A stretch of DNA of 64,000 bases from CAJXSN01 sp947492235 (GCF_042492175.1 NZ_CP170453.1:806001-870000); one strand, 5' to 3'; shown: positions 33,909 through 41,755, counted from the first letter of the stretch. Program-made: numbers and translations. The notes: a model not told the origin generated them from the sequence alone.

Positions 33909-33996
33909 CACCCTCACCCTTTCGGCGCTGCGCGCCTCTTTCCCTCTCCCGCTGGGAGAGGGAGGGGACCCGCGCGAAGCGTGGGGAGGGTGAGGA
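33909..33996 (+). repeat. Long palindromic repeat, left boundary of DUF559 cassette
   Basis: About 88 bases: CCCTCACCCTTTCG, a short variable part, CTCTTTCCCTCTCCC-GC-TGGGAGAGGGAGGGG, GCGCGAAGCG, GGAGGGTGAGG. The ends pair with each other and the centre forms its own hairpin. It is an inverted copy of 34366-34454. The DUF559 stop codon (33997-33999) directly abuts its right end. Confidence 0.9.
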
Positions 33997-34365
33997 TCAG
34001 CTGGCACTGTTGGTTCCTTGGATTGATCGGCGAACAGTCTCCAACACGCCGTCGGAATTGGCAAGGATGTCATGGTTCCAGAAACGCAGGACTCGAAAGT
34101 TCTGCTCTTCGAAGAAACGGGTGCGAGCAATTTCAGCGGGATCAAGCGGATCGTGCTGCCCGCCATCGGCTTCGATGATCAGCTTGTGCCGATAGCTGAG
34201 GAAATCGGGGTAGTATGGCGGAACCGGCGACTGCCGCCGGAACTTTGCATCCGGAAATGCCTCGCGCAATTTGCGCCACAGTAGTTTCTCGGCCTCGGTC
34301 ATATCGCGTCGCAGCTTGCGAGCGCGTTCGACCGTGCCGGAATTCCCGCGTTCGTATTGCTTCAT
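33997..34365 (-). CDS. DUF559 (Vsr-like, PD-(D/E)XK) endonuclease domain protein
   Basis: A 122-residue single-domain nuclease. RARKLRRDMTEAEKLLWRKLREAFPDAKFRRQSPVPPYYPDFLSYRHKLIIEADGGQHDPLDPAEIARTRFFEEQNFRVLRFWNHDIL is a full DUF559 domain: the catalytic core is D (YYPDF) and ExDGGQH, and the fold is that of the very-short-patch-repair endonuclease. Such genes are scattered, variable in number and of unknown function. Here the gene fills exactly the space between two inverted long palindromic repeats: the stop touches the left copy and the ATG (34363-34365) touches the right copy. Confidence 0.9.
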   Translation of the reverse strand: MKQYERGNSGTVERARKLRRDMTEAEKLLWRKLREAFPDAKFRRQSPVPPYYPDFLSYRHKLIIEADGGQHDPLDPAEIARTRFFEEQNFRVLRFWNHDILANSDGVLETVRRSIQGTNSAS

Positions 34366-34454
34366 ACCCTCACCCTCCCAGCGCTTCGCGCCGGGCCCCT
34401 CCCTCTCCCATTGGGAGAGGGAAAGAGCACCGGAGGTGCGAAAGGGTGAGGGTC
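34366..34454 (-). repeat. Long palindromic repeat, right boundary of DUF559 cassette
   Basis: Inverted copy of 33909-33996: on the minus strand it reads CCCTCACCCTTTCG, variable, CTCTTTCCCTCTCCC-AA-TGGGAGAGGGAGGGG, GGCGCGAAGCGC, GGAGGGTGAGGGT. Differences are concentrated in the variable arm, where they are compensatory. It begins one base before the DUF559 start codon and ends 23 bases from the nrdA stop. Confidence 0.9.
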
Positions 34455-34477
34455 ATCAACGCCCCATCATAACCCCA

Positions 34478-36520
34478 TCACTGGCAGCTCAGACATTCCT
34501 CGTAATCGGTCTGTTGTTCGCCCAGTTCGGCTTTCAGTTCGATTTCTTTGGCGTCGGACGTGTTGTCCGCCTCCACGCCGCCGGCGAAGCCTGCGCGCTG
34601 GACCGATTTCGAGCGGAGATAGTAGAGCGACTTGATGCCCTTCTCCCATGCCTGGAAGTGCAGCATCAGCAGGTCCCATTTGTCGACGTCGGCCGGGATG
34701 AACAGGTTCAGCGACTGTGCCTGATCGATATAGGGCGCGCGGTCGGCGGCGAATTCGAGCAGGTAGCGCTGGTCGATTTCGAAGCTGGTCTTGAACACCG
34801 CCTTTTCCTCTGAAGTGAGGAAATCGAGGTGCTGGACGCTGCCACCCTTCTCCAGGATCGAGTTCCACACATTGGTGGAATCCTTGCTCTTCTTCTGGAG
34901 GATTTTCTCCAGATAGGGGTTCTTCACGATGAAGCTGCCCGACAGCGTCTTGTGGGTGTAGATATTGGCCGGGATCGGCTCGATGCAGGCGCTGGTGCCG
35001 CCGCAGATGATCGAAATCGACGCGGTCGGCGCGATTGCCATTTTGCAGCTGAACCGCTCCATCGCGCCCATATCGGCGGCATCGGGACAGGGCCCGCGTT
35101 CCTTCGCCAGCATCAGCGAGGCTTCTTCCGCCTTGCCGCTGATATGCTTGAACATCTTCTCGTTCCACGCCTTGGCCATCGGGCCTTCCATCGGCAGGTC
35201 TTTCGACTGGAGGAAAGAGTGGAAGCCCATGACGCCCAGCCCCACGCTGCGCTCGCGCTCGGCGGAATATTTCGCCCGCGCCATTTCGTCCGGCGCGCGG
35301 TCGATATAATCCTGCAGGACATTGTCGAGGAAGCGCATGACGTCCTCGATGAAGTCCTTCTCGCCCTTCCACTCGTCCCATTTTTCCAGGTTGAGCGAGG
35401 ACAGGCAGCACACCGCCGTGCGGTCATTGCCCAGATGGTCGATGCCGGTGGGCAGCGTGATTTCGCTGCACAGGTTGGAGGTGGAAACCTTCAGGCCCAG
35501 CTCGCGGTGATGCTTGGGCATCATGCGGTTCACCGTGTCGTTGAACACGATATAGGGCTCGCCTGTGGCGAGGCGCGTTTCGACCAGTTTCTGGAACAGG
35601 CTGCGCGCATCGACAGTGGAGCGCACTTCGCCGGTCTTGGGCGAGATCAGGTTGAATTCCTCGCCCGCGCGTACCGCTTCCATGAATTCATCGGTCAGCA
35701 GCACGCCGTGATGCAGGTTCAGCGCCTTGCGGTTGAAGTCGCCGCTGGGCTTGCGGATTTCGAGGAATTCCTCGATTTCCGGGTGGCTGATGTCGAGATA
35801 GCAGGCCGCGCTGCCCCGCCGCAGCGAGCCTTGCGAAATGGCCAGCGTCAGGCTGTCCATCACCCGCACGAAGGGAATGATGCCGCTGGTCTTTCCGTTC
35901 AGGCCGACCGGTTCGCCAATCCCGCGCACATTGCCCCAATAGGTGCCGATGCCGCCGCCCTTCGACGCCAGCCAGACATTTTCGTTCCACGTGTTCACAA
36001 TGCCATCGAGGCTGTCCGACACCGAGTTCAGATAGCACGAGATCGGCAGCCCGCGATTGGTGCCGCCATTGGACAGCACCGGCGTTGCGGGCATGAACCA
36101 CAGCGAGGAGATGTAATCATACAGCCGCTGGGCGTGCTCCTGATCGTCGGCATAGGCATCGGCCACGCGGGCGAACAGATCCTGAAAGCTTTCACCGGGC
36201 AGCAGATACCGGTCGATCAGCGTTTCCTTGCCGAACTCGGTCAGCAGCGCGTCGCGCTCCGCATCGGTTGTGATGGTAAAGCGGCGGTCATTGACCTTCT
36301 TGCTGTCGTCTTTCGCTGCATCAGAGGCAGCGGCCTTGGCCACTTCGCCCATGGCGCCTGCAGTCGCAGCGGTCAGCGCGTCGGAGCCGGCATCGGTCTT
36401 GTCCATGGTCAGTGCCTTTTCATCCGCAGCGGGCCGGGCCGTGCTGTCTGTTTCCGTCGCGGTATCATCCAGAACATCCGTACCCGTCACACTGTCATCC
36501 CCGGCTTTGAAATCCATCAT
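34478..36520 (-). CDS. nrdA: Ribonucleoside-diphosphate reductase subunit alpha
   Basis: A 680-residue R1 subunit of class I ribonucleotide reductase. The ATG at 36520 (MMDFKAGDDSVTG), preceded by GAGAGAG, is preferred to the GTG at 36592. The first about 90 residues are low-complexity (Asp, Ala, Thr), with no ATP-cone domain. The catalytic barrel has NLCSEITLP, ISCYLNSVSDSLDGI, SLNLEKW and SISIICGGTSACIEPIPANIYTHKTLSGSF; the C-terminus, ECLSC-Q, is the mobile redox Cys pair. Lack of an ATP cone implies no dATP-overall activity control by that domain. It is not in one operon with nrdB (4.3 kb away). An unusually GANTC-rich region lies upstream. Confidence 0.95.
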   Translation of the reverse strand: MMDFKAGDDSVTGTDVLDDTATETDSTARPAADEKALTMDKTDAGSDALTAATAGAMGEVAKAAASDAAKDDSKKVNDRRFTITTDAERDALLTEFGKETLIDRYLLPGESFQDLFARVADAYADDQEHAQRLYDYISSLWFMPATPVLSNGGTNRGLPISCYLNSVSDSLDGIVNTWNENVWLASKGGGIGTYWGNVRGIGEPVGLNGKTSGIIPFVRVMDSLTLAISQGSLRRGSAACYLDISHPEIEEFLEIRKPSGDFNRKALNLHHGVLLTDEFMEAVRAGEEFNLISPKTGEVRSTVDARSLFQKLVETRLATGEPYIVFNDTVNRMMPKHHRELGLKVSTSNLCSEITLPTGIDHLGNDRTAVCCLSSLNLEKWDEWKGEKDFIEDVMRFLDNVLQDYIDRAPDEMARAKYSAERERSVGLGVMGFHSFLQSKDLPMEGPMAKAWNEKMFKHISGKAEEASLMLAKERGPCPDAADMGAMERFSCKMAIAPTASISIICGGTSACIEPIPANIYTHKTLSGSFIVKNPYLEKILQKKSKDSTNVWNSILEKGGSVQHLDFLTSEEKAVFKTSFEIDQRYLLEFAADRAPYIDQAQSLNLFIPADVDKWDLLMLHFQAWEKGIKSLYYLRSKSVQRAGFAGGVEADNTSDAKEIELKAELGEQQTDYEECLSCQ

Positions 36521-37059
36521 CACTCTCTCGCGCCCTTTTTTGTCCGGCCCGGCGAGTCGCGCAGGGTCCGTATGTTCCACATTCGTTCTCACGAGTCGAG
36601 CACCGGAGTACCCCCTCGCATATAGGAAGCGAACGCGGATTTTCCCGTCCCCAGATTGCCCCCCGTATCATCCACAGGCTGCCACCCCGCATCCCGCCTG
36701 AGAGACTCCTTCCCTTTGCGCGGGAATCCGCGTTTCGGCGGGTCTTTCGTCTAGGTTTGGGGTCCGCAAGCCTTGCGAACCACTAGATAGTGAATCAGAC
36801 GGACTCTGCGCGCAAGAGGGTAAAGCGCATTTTTACCATGCCCGCTGGCCCGATGTGGCGGTGTGTTAGCTTGCTGCAACGCAGCGACGCGTGGACCAAG
36901 CTGGGGTTCTGCGATGCGCAAGCCACAAAATGAATCTGCGCAAAAATTTTATTCGGGAAAACTGGCCGGAAGGGCTTTTGAATCAATCGAATCGGCGCGA
37001 GCAATTTTTGTGCGCCGACGTAGCGTCGCGCAGCACTGAAACCCGCCAGAACGTCGAAT
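36521..37059 (-). promoter_or_regulatory. nrdA upstream region with cluster of GANTC (CcrM) sites
   Basis: 540 bases without a convincing gene. GANTC occurs at 36554, 36593, 36704, 36724, 36792, 36802, 36932, 36980, 36989 and 37056. About two would be expected by chance in this length. CcrM methylates GANTC once per cell cycle in many Alphaproteobacteria, and hemimethylation changes promoter activity. The part 36910-37020 is also AT-rich (AAAAATTTTATTC), suitable for a promoter. A cell-cycle-timed nrdA promoter is the likely content. Confidence 0.6.
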
Positions 37060-37995
37060 CTATTCGGCTGCGACTGCGGCCGAATCAGGTGCGGCCGGAG
37101 TCACTGGCGGAGCCGCCGCATGGGCGTGCGCGGCAATGGCGTCGGCCATGGTGTCGACCAGCTCCATCGGCAGATCGTGGCCCCAACCGGGGAAGGTCTT
37201 CAGCGTCGCGCCGGGGATCGCGGCAGCCGTGTCCTGCCCGCCCTCCAGCTTGACCAGCGGATCATCCTCGCCATGCAGCACCAGCGTGGGCGTGGTGACC
37301 GATTTCAGCCGCTCGCGCCGGTCGCCATCGTCGATGATCGCGGCCATCTGGCGCGGCAGGCCCTGCGGATAGACGCTGCGCTGGATGCCATTGCGCACCC
37401 GCGTGCGCAGGCGGTCTTCCGGCGCGGGATAACCCGGGCTGCCGATGGCGCGGGCGATTTTCACCCCGTGCTCAACCAGCGCTTCCTCCTCCATCGATGG
37501 CGGCGGGGTGGTCAGCGCCTTGATCGCGGGCTTTTCCGCCTGCGGCAGTTTTGGATTGCCGGTGGTGGACATGATGGAGGTGAGGCTGTGCAGCTTGTCC
37601 GCATGGTTGATTGCCATCAGCTGGGCAATCATCCCGCCCATGCTGGCGCCCACGACATGCGCGCGCTCGATCTTCAGACTGTCCAGCAGCGCGGCCCCGT
37701 CGGCGGCCATGTCGGCCAGCGTATAGGGCACCTTGGGGCGCAGGCCGAAACGGCGGAAGAGGATGTGGCGCACGACGCCCGGCACCTTCTGCCCGTCGAA
37801 TTTATCGCTCAGCCCGATATCGCGGTTGTCGAAGCGGATGACCCGAAAGCCGCGCGCCACCAGCGCCTCGACCAGCTCCATCGGCCAAAGCGTCATCTGC
37901 GCGCCGAGGCCCATGACCAGCAGGAGCGGCGGATGCGAGGCATCGCCGTGCTCATCGTAATGGAGGGTCAGGTTGTTGGCTGTGGTTGTGGGCAT
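37060..37995 (-). CDS. Alpha/beta hydrolase
   Basis: A 311-residue hydrolase from ATG 37995, with AAGGA seven bases upstream. The catalytic triad is visible: Ser in VVGASMGGMIAQ, Asp in LVLHGEDDPLVKL and His in FPGWGHDLP; the oxyanion segment is VMGLGAQMTLW, and VIRFDNRDIGLSDKFDG is the usual conserved block of esterase/haloperoxidase-type members. The C-terminal tail is Ala/Pro-rich. Substrate unknown. Its 5' leader lies only 12 bases from a GIY-YIG-associated palindromic repeat. Confidence 0.92.
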   Translation of the reverse strand: MPTTTANNLTLHYDEHGDASHPPLLLVMGLGAQMTLWPMELVEALVARGFRVIRFDNRDIGLSDKFDGQKVPGVVRHILFRRFGLRPKVPYTLADMAADGAALLDSLKIERAHVVGASMGGMIAQLMAINHADKLHSLTSIMSTTGNPKLPQAEKPAIKALTTPPPSMEEEALVEHGVKIARAIGSPGYPAPEDRLRTRVRNGIQRSVYPQGLPRQMAAIIDDGDRRERLKSVTTPTLVLHGEDDPLVKLEGGQDTAAAIPGATLKTFPGWGHDLPMELVDTMADAIAAHAHAAAPPVTPAAPDSAAVAAE

Positions 37996-38006
37996 TTTTG
38001 TTCCTT

Positions 38007-38036
38007 CGTCATTCCCGCGTATGCGGGAACCCAGAG
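38007..38036 (+). repeat. GIY-YIG-associated palindromic repeat, copy R1
   Basis: CGTCATTCCCGCG-TAT-GCGGGAACCCAGAG, hairpin TTCCCGC/GCGGGAA. With the following TGTC-AAAGCGCT it reaches into the last codons of the GIY-YIG gene. It is an inverted copy of R2 and a direct copy of R3. Confidence 0.9.
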
Positions 38037-38038
38037 TG

Positions 38039-38350
38039 TCAAAGCGCTTCGAACCCGAATTGCTCGGCCAAATCAAGCCAGCGCTGGTTTTCAGCCTCGA
38101 TCAGTTCGAGCTTCCAAGCCCTGCGCCACTTCTTGATCCGCTTCTCGCGCGTGATGGCGTCTTCCATAGTCCCGTGCAGTTCAAACCACACTAGGCGGTG
38201 GACTCCATGCTCTTTCGTGAAGCCGGAATAATTGCCTGCGCGGTGCTGGGCGATGCGTTGCACGAGATTGGATGTTACACCGCAATAGAGGGTGCCGTTC
38301 CGCTGGGACGCCAGCAAATAGACCGCCGGTTGGACCTCGCGCTGCTCCAC
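38039..38350 (-). CDS. GIY-YIG nuclease domain protein
   Basis: A 103-residue single-domain endonuclease, likely starting at the GTG at 38350. VQPAVYLLASQRNGTLYCGVTSNLVQRIAQHRAGNYSGFTKEHGVHRLVWFELHGTMEDAITREKRIKKWRRAWKLELIEAEN has all GIY-YIG landmarks: the two-strand VYLL...LYCGVT core, conserved Arg in LVQRIAQHR, and the late Glu in ITREKRIKKW that binds metal. This small YhbQ-like family is common, dispersed and of unknown role. The start codon directly abuts repeat R2 and the last codons overlap the tail of repeat R1, so the gene and repeats form one unit. Confidence 0.92.
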   Translation of the reverse strand: MEQREVQPAVYLLASQRNGTLYCGVTSNLVQRIAQHRAGNYSGFTKEHGVHRLVWFELHGTMEDAITREKRIKKWRRAWKLELIEAENQRWLDLAEQFGFEAL

Positions 38351-38380
38351 CCTAGGTTCCCGCGTGCGCGGGAATGACGG
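38351..38380 (-). repeat. GIY-YIG-associated palindromic repeat, copy R2 (inverted)
   Basis: On the minus strand CCGTCATTCCCGCG-CAC-GCGGGAACCTAGG, i.e. R1 in inverse orientation. It touches the GTG start codon of the GIY-YIG gene. Confidence 0.9.
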
Positions 38381-38390
38381 TAAGTGGGCT

Positions 38391-38432
38391 CGTCATCCCC
38401 GCGAAAGCGGGGACCCAGAGCGGCAAAGCGCT
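38391..38432 (+). repeat. GIY-YIG-associated palindromic repeat, copy R3
   Basis: CGTCATCCCCGCG-AAA-GCGGGGACCCAGAG, then CGGC-AAAGCGCT. Same orientation as R1, and like R1 followed by AAAGCGCT, although no nuclease gene is attached here. Stem changes are compensatory (CCCC/GGGG for TCCC/GGGA). It ends eight bases before the nadB stop and may act as its terminator hairpin. Confidence 0.88.
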
Positions 38433-38440
38433 CACCCATT

Positions 38441-40024
38441 TCAAGGCACCAACACCGTATCGCGCGCTACTTCATCGGTTTCCGGATAATCGAGCGTGTA
38501 ATGCAGGCCCCGGCTTTCGTGGCGTTCCAGTGCGCTTTCGACGATCAGGACTGCCGCCTGATGCAGGTTGCGTAGCTCGATCAGGTCAGTGGTGACGCGG
38601 AAAGAGCCGTAATAATCCTCGATCTCCTGACCCAGCATGCGCAGGCGGTTGCGGGCGCGTTCCAGACGCTTGGTGGTGCGCACGATGCCGACATAGTTCC
38701 ACATGAAGCGGCGGATTTCGGTCCAGTTCTGCTTGATCACGACCTCCTCGTCACTGTCCGTCACCCGGCTTTCGTCCCAGCCCTTGATCGCGGGCGGCTG
38801 TGGCAGTTCGTCCCACCGCTCCAGAATATCCTTCGCCGCTGCCTCGCCATAGACAAAGCATTCCAGCAAGGAATTCGACGCGAGCCGGTTTGCTCCGTGC
38901 AGCCCGCTTTCGGTGCATTCGCCCGCCGCCCAAAGGCCGGGCAGGTCGGTCGCCGCATCCAGCCCCACGATCACCCCGCCACAAGTGTAATGCTGCGCGG
39001 GCACCACCGGGATCGGCTCCTTGGTCATGTCGATGCCGAGGCCGGACAGCTTCTCGTCGATGGTCGGGAAATGCTCGCGCACGAATTCGGCCGGCTGGTG
39101 GCTGATATCGAGATGCACGTAATCGAGACCATAGCGTTTGATCTGATCGTCGATCGCGCGGGCGACCACATCGCGCGGGGCCAGCTCCATCCGCTCGGGA
39201 TCGTAATCGGCCATGAAACGGTGGCCCGTTTCCGGGTGGAGCAGATGGCCGCCCTCGCCACGCACAGCCTCTGTAATCAGGAAGTTCTTGACCTCCAGAT
39301 TGTACAGGCAGGTGGGGTGGAACTGCATCATCTCCATGTTCGACATGCGCGCGCCGGCCCGCCACGCCATCGCGATGCCGTCACCCGTCGCGCCGCGCGG
39401 AGAGGTGCTGAATTGGTAGACCCGGCCCGCACCGCCAGCCGCCAGCACAGTGGCACGCGCAATATGCGCCTCCACCTTGCCGCTCGCCTCGTCCAGCGCA
39501 TAGGCGCCCCATACGCGGCCCTCGGCGGAGAATTTCTCGGCATTGCGGCTGGTGATCAGATCGACGCAGGTCTGGCCCGGCAACATGGTGATATTGGGAT
39601 TGGCCTCGGCGGCTTTCAGCAGCGCCTCCTGAACTGCCCAGCCGGTCGCATCGTCGACATGGACGATCCGGCGGTGGCTGTGCCCGCCCTCGCGCGTCAG
39701 ATGCAGATCATCGGCGTCGCGGTTGAACGGCACGCCCAGCTCACACAGCCGGTCGATGGAATCCGGCGCGCGCTCGATCACGAACTCCACCGTCTCGCGG
39801 TCGTTCAGCCCGGCGCCCGCCACCATTGTATCGCGGACATGGTTTTCAAACGTGTCGCCGGTATCCAGAACCGCGGCGATGCCGCCTTGCGCCCACGCGG
39901 TGGAACCACCGGTGAGTGAACCCTTGGCCAGCACCAGCACCCGCTTGTGCTCCGCCAAGGCGAGCGCCGCAGTGAGGCCCGCTGCTCCGGAGCCGATAAT
40001 CAGTACGTCATATGCAATTGTCAT
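38441..40024 (-). CDS. nadB: L-aspartate oxidase
   Basis: A 527-residue FAD enzyme that oxidises L-aspartate to iminoaspartate in de novo NAD synthesis. The FAD motif is DVLIIGSGAAGLTAALALAEHKRVLVLAKG, followed by GGSTAWAQGGIAAVLDTGDTFENHVRDTMVAGAGLNDRE and the active-site region REGGHSHRRIVHVDDATG; HYTCGGVIVGLDAATDLPGLWAAGECTESGLHGANRLASNSLLE is strongly conserved. Length is normal. nadA and nadC are not next to it, unlike in many relatives. Confidence 0.96.
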   Translation of the reverse strand: MTIAYDVLIIGSGAAGLTAALALAEHKRVLVLAKGSLTGGSTAWAQGGIAAVLDTGDTFENHVRDTMVAGAGLNDRETVEFVIERAPDSIDRLCELGVPFNRDADDLHLTREGGHSHRRIVHVDDATGWAVQEALLKAAEANPNITMLPGQTCVDLITSRNAEKFSAEGRVWGAYALDEASGKVEAHIARATVLAAGGAGRVYQFSTSPRGATGDGIAMAWRAGARMSNMEMMQFHPTCLYNLEVKNFLITEAVRGEGGHLLHPETGHRFMADYDPERMELAPRDVVARAIDDQIKRYGLDYVHLDISHQPAEFVREHFPTIDEKLSGLGIDMTKEPIPVVPAQHYTCGGVIVGLDAATDLPGLWAAGECTESGLHGANRLASNSLLECFVYGEAAAKDILERWDELPQPPAIKGWDESRVTDSDEEVVIKQNWTEIRRFMWNYVGIVRTTKRLERARNRLRMLGQEIEDYYGSFRVTTDLIELRNLHQAAVLIVESALERHESRGLHYTLDYPETDEVARDTVLVP

Positions 40025-40146
40025 TGGACCGTCATGGCGCGCTGCGATATATCAGACAACATAAGAAGAGTTAGGGAGAGTAAACCTCGGCGGGCTGGGT
40101 CGCAGCGCCTGCGGGGATCATGACTGGAATTTATGGAGCGGCCCCC

Positions 40147-40311
40147 ATGTTTTTGAACCGAGTCTTCTGCATTTTCGGCAAACACAAACCCGACCGGCAC
40201 AAGGTGCGTCACAACGGACATACTTTTGTCGGGCGTTGCAAACATTGCGGAACACCCATGATGCGCGATGGCCCGAAAAGCTGGAGTGCGGCACCCGTGC
40301 GCTCCGAATGA
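40147..40311 (+). CDS. Small zinc-ribbon-like protein, 54 residues
   Basis: From ATG 40147 (GGAG nine bases upstream): MFLNRVFCIFGKHKPDRHKV, then RHNGHTFVGRCKHCGTPMMRDGPKSW. The pair CxxC in RCKHCG with nearby Cys and His (FCIFGKH) suggests half of a zinc ribbon. Similar short proteins are conserved in Sphingomonadales; function unknown. It lies divergently from nadB. Confidence 0.62.
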   Translation: MFLNRVFCIFGKHKPDRHKVRHNGHTFVGRCKHCGTPMMRDGPKSWSAAPVRSE

Positions 40312-40339
40312 CCTGCACAGGCCGAGAAGGTGGCAGACG

Positions 40340-40639
40340 CTAGAGCGGCTGTCCGCCAGCGGTTTCGAACAGCTGCAAATCGCGATCATGGATGCCCAGC
40401 CTGTCCCAATGGGCGCGCCATTCGCTCAGATGCTCGGACGCGAAATGGGCGTCCAACACTTCGCGGTCGCGCCATATTTCCATCACCCGGATCAGGCCGG
40501 GGTCGATCACATCCTCGGCGTAGGAATACGCCATGCACCCGTCTTCCTCCAGGCTCGCCTCGATCATCGCCTGCATCGGGAGACGCGCTTCGTTGAGATT
40601 TTCCGGCGGCATCCGCACCGTGCCCACTATCATCAGCAT
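40340..40639 (-). CDS. Antibiotic biosynthesis monooxygenase (ABM) domain protein, putative quinol monooxygenase
   Basis: A 99-residue ferredoxin-like-fold protein: MLMIVGTVRMPPENLNEARLPMQAMIEASLEEDGCMAYSYAEDVIDPGLIRVMEIWRDREVLDAHFASEHLSEW is the ABM/YgiN pattern (E..W.....L..H..S.H...). Such dimers act as cofactor-free oxygenases or heme-handling proteins; the substrate is not evident. It starts five bases after the stop of an ABC ATPase gene and is surely co-transcribed with it. Confidence 0.88.
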   Translation of the reverse strand: MLMIVGTVRMPPENLNEARLPMQAMIEASLEEDGCMAYSYAEDVIDPGLIRVMEIWRDREVLDAHFASEHLSEWRAHWDRLGIHDRDLQLFETAGGQPL

Positions 40640-40644
40640 AACGG

Positions 40645-41622
40645 CTAGGCCCCCGAGCCTGTCAGCGAGACAAACACATCTTCCAGATCGGCCTCGCGGG
40701 TGGTCACGTCTTCAACCGTATAGCCATGGCTCTGGATCACGGCGAGCACCTGGCCAGCGCTCATCACGTCGCGATTGTAGGTGATCTCCAGCGTCCGTGC
40801 GTCGATCGTCTCGGCTTTCAGGAAGCCTTCTTCCATCACGGGAGCGGCGAGCTCCTTGTCCACCGTCACCCGCACGATTTTCTCGCGGGCCATACCGATC
40901 AGTTCCTGCGTCGGCTTGTTGGCGATCAGTTCGCCATTGCCGATAATTGCGATGCGGTCACACAGCTCCTCGGCCTCTTCCAGATAATGGGTGGTCAGCA
41001 CGATGGTGACGCCTTGCGCGTTCAGCTGCATCACCAGTTCCCACAATTGCTTGCGCAGTTCCACGTCCACACCGGCGGTCGGCTCGTCGAGCACCAGAAT
41101 GGGCGGCGAATGGACCATCGCCTTGGCAATCAGCAGGCGGCGTTTCATGCCCCCTGACAGAGTACGGGCATAGGCATCGCGTTTGTCGGCCAGCCGCACC
41201 GCCTCCAGCAATTCCTCGCTGCGCCGGTCGGCCTTGGGGATGCCGTAGAAACCCGCTTGATTTTCCAGCACTTCATAGGGCGTGAAAAACGGATCGAAGA
41301 CGATTTCCTGCGGCACGATCCCGATGCTGCGGCTGGCATTGCGGCGCTGGCCATCAATGTCGAAGCCCCAGATTTCCGCCTCGCCCCCCGTTTTGGAAAC
41401 CAGCCCGGCAAGAATGTTGATCAGTGTCGATTTGCCCGCCCCATTGGGGCCGAGCAGACCGAACACGCCGCCTTGCGGGACATCGAAGCTGACGCCCTTC
41501 AGCGCTTGCTTGCCCGGCTCGCCTTTGGACCCGGCATAGGTCTTTTCCAGATTGCGGATGGCAATCGCGGGCGCATTTTCGTGCGCATTGCTGGTGTCGC
41601 TGCTTTGGGCCTGCTGTTCCAT
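40645..41622 (-). CDS. ABC transporter ATP-binding protein (ABC-2/DrrA type)
   Basis: A 325-residue ATPase. Walker A GLLGPNGAGKST, Q-loop region GIVPQEIVFDPFFTPYEVLENQAGFYGIPK, signature TLSGGMKRRLLIAKAM, Walker B ILVLDEPTAGVD and the H-switch TTHYLEEAE are all intact, and a C-terminal extension of about 80 residues (IVRVTVDKELAAPVMEEGF) is typical for DrrA/NatA-type exporters. The frame runs on to 42216, but the start is at ATG 41622 or 41631. No ABC-2 permease gene is next to it in the window, which is unusual. Confidence 0.92.
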   Translation of the reverse strand: MEQQAQSSDTSNAHENAPAIAIRNLEKTYAGSKGEPGKQALKGVSFDVPQGGVFGLLGPNGAGKSTLINILAGLVSKTGGEAEIWGFDIDGQRRNASRSIGIVPQEIVFDPFFTPYEVLENQAGFYGIPKADRRSEELLEAVRLADKRDAYARTLSGGMKRRLLIAKAMVHSPPILVLDEPTAGVDVELRKQLWELVMQLNAQGVTIVLTTHYLEEAEELCDRIAIIGNGELIANKPTQELIGMAREKIVRVTVDKELAAPVMEEGFLKAETIDARTLEITYNRDVMSAGQVLAVIQSHGYTVEDVTTREADLEDVFVSLTGSGA

Positions 41623-41755
41623 GCCCGCCATTTGGCGACAGCAGGCCCCCGCGTAAACCCCGCTGCAGGGCCCGGTGGTGAAGCCAAGAGGTAAACAGCC
41701 CGGTAACCATGTTTGCGGCGACGCGATTAACGCCTCCCTAGGTATTGGCAGCGTC

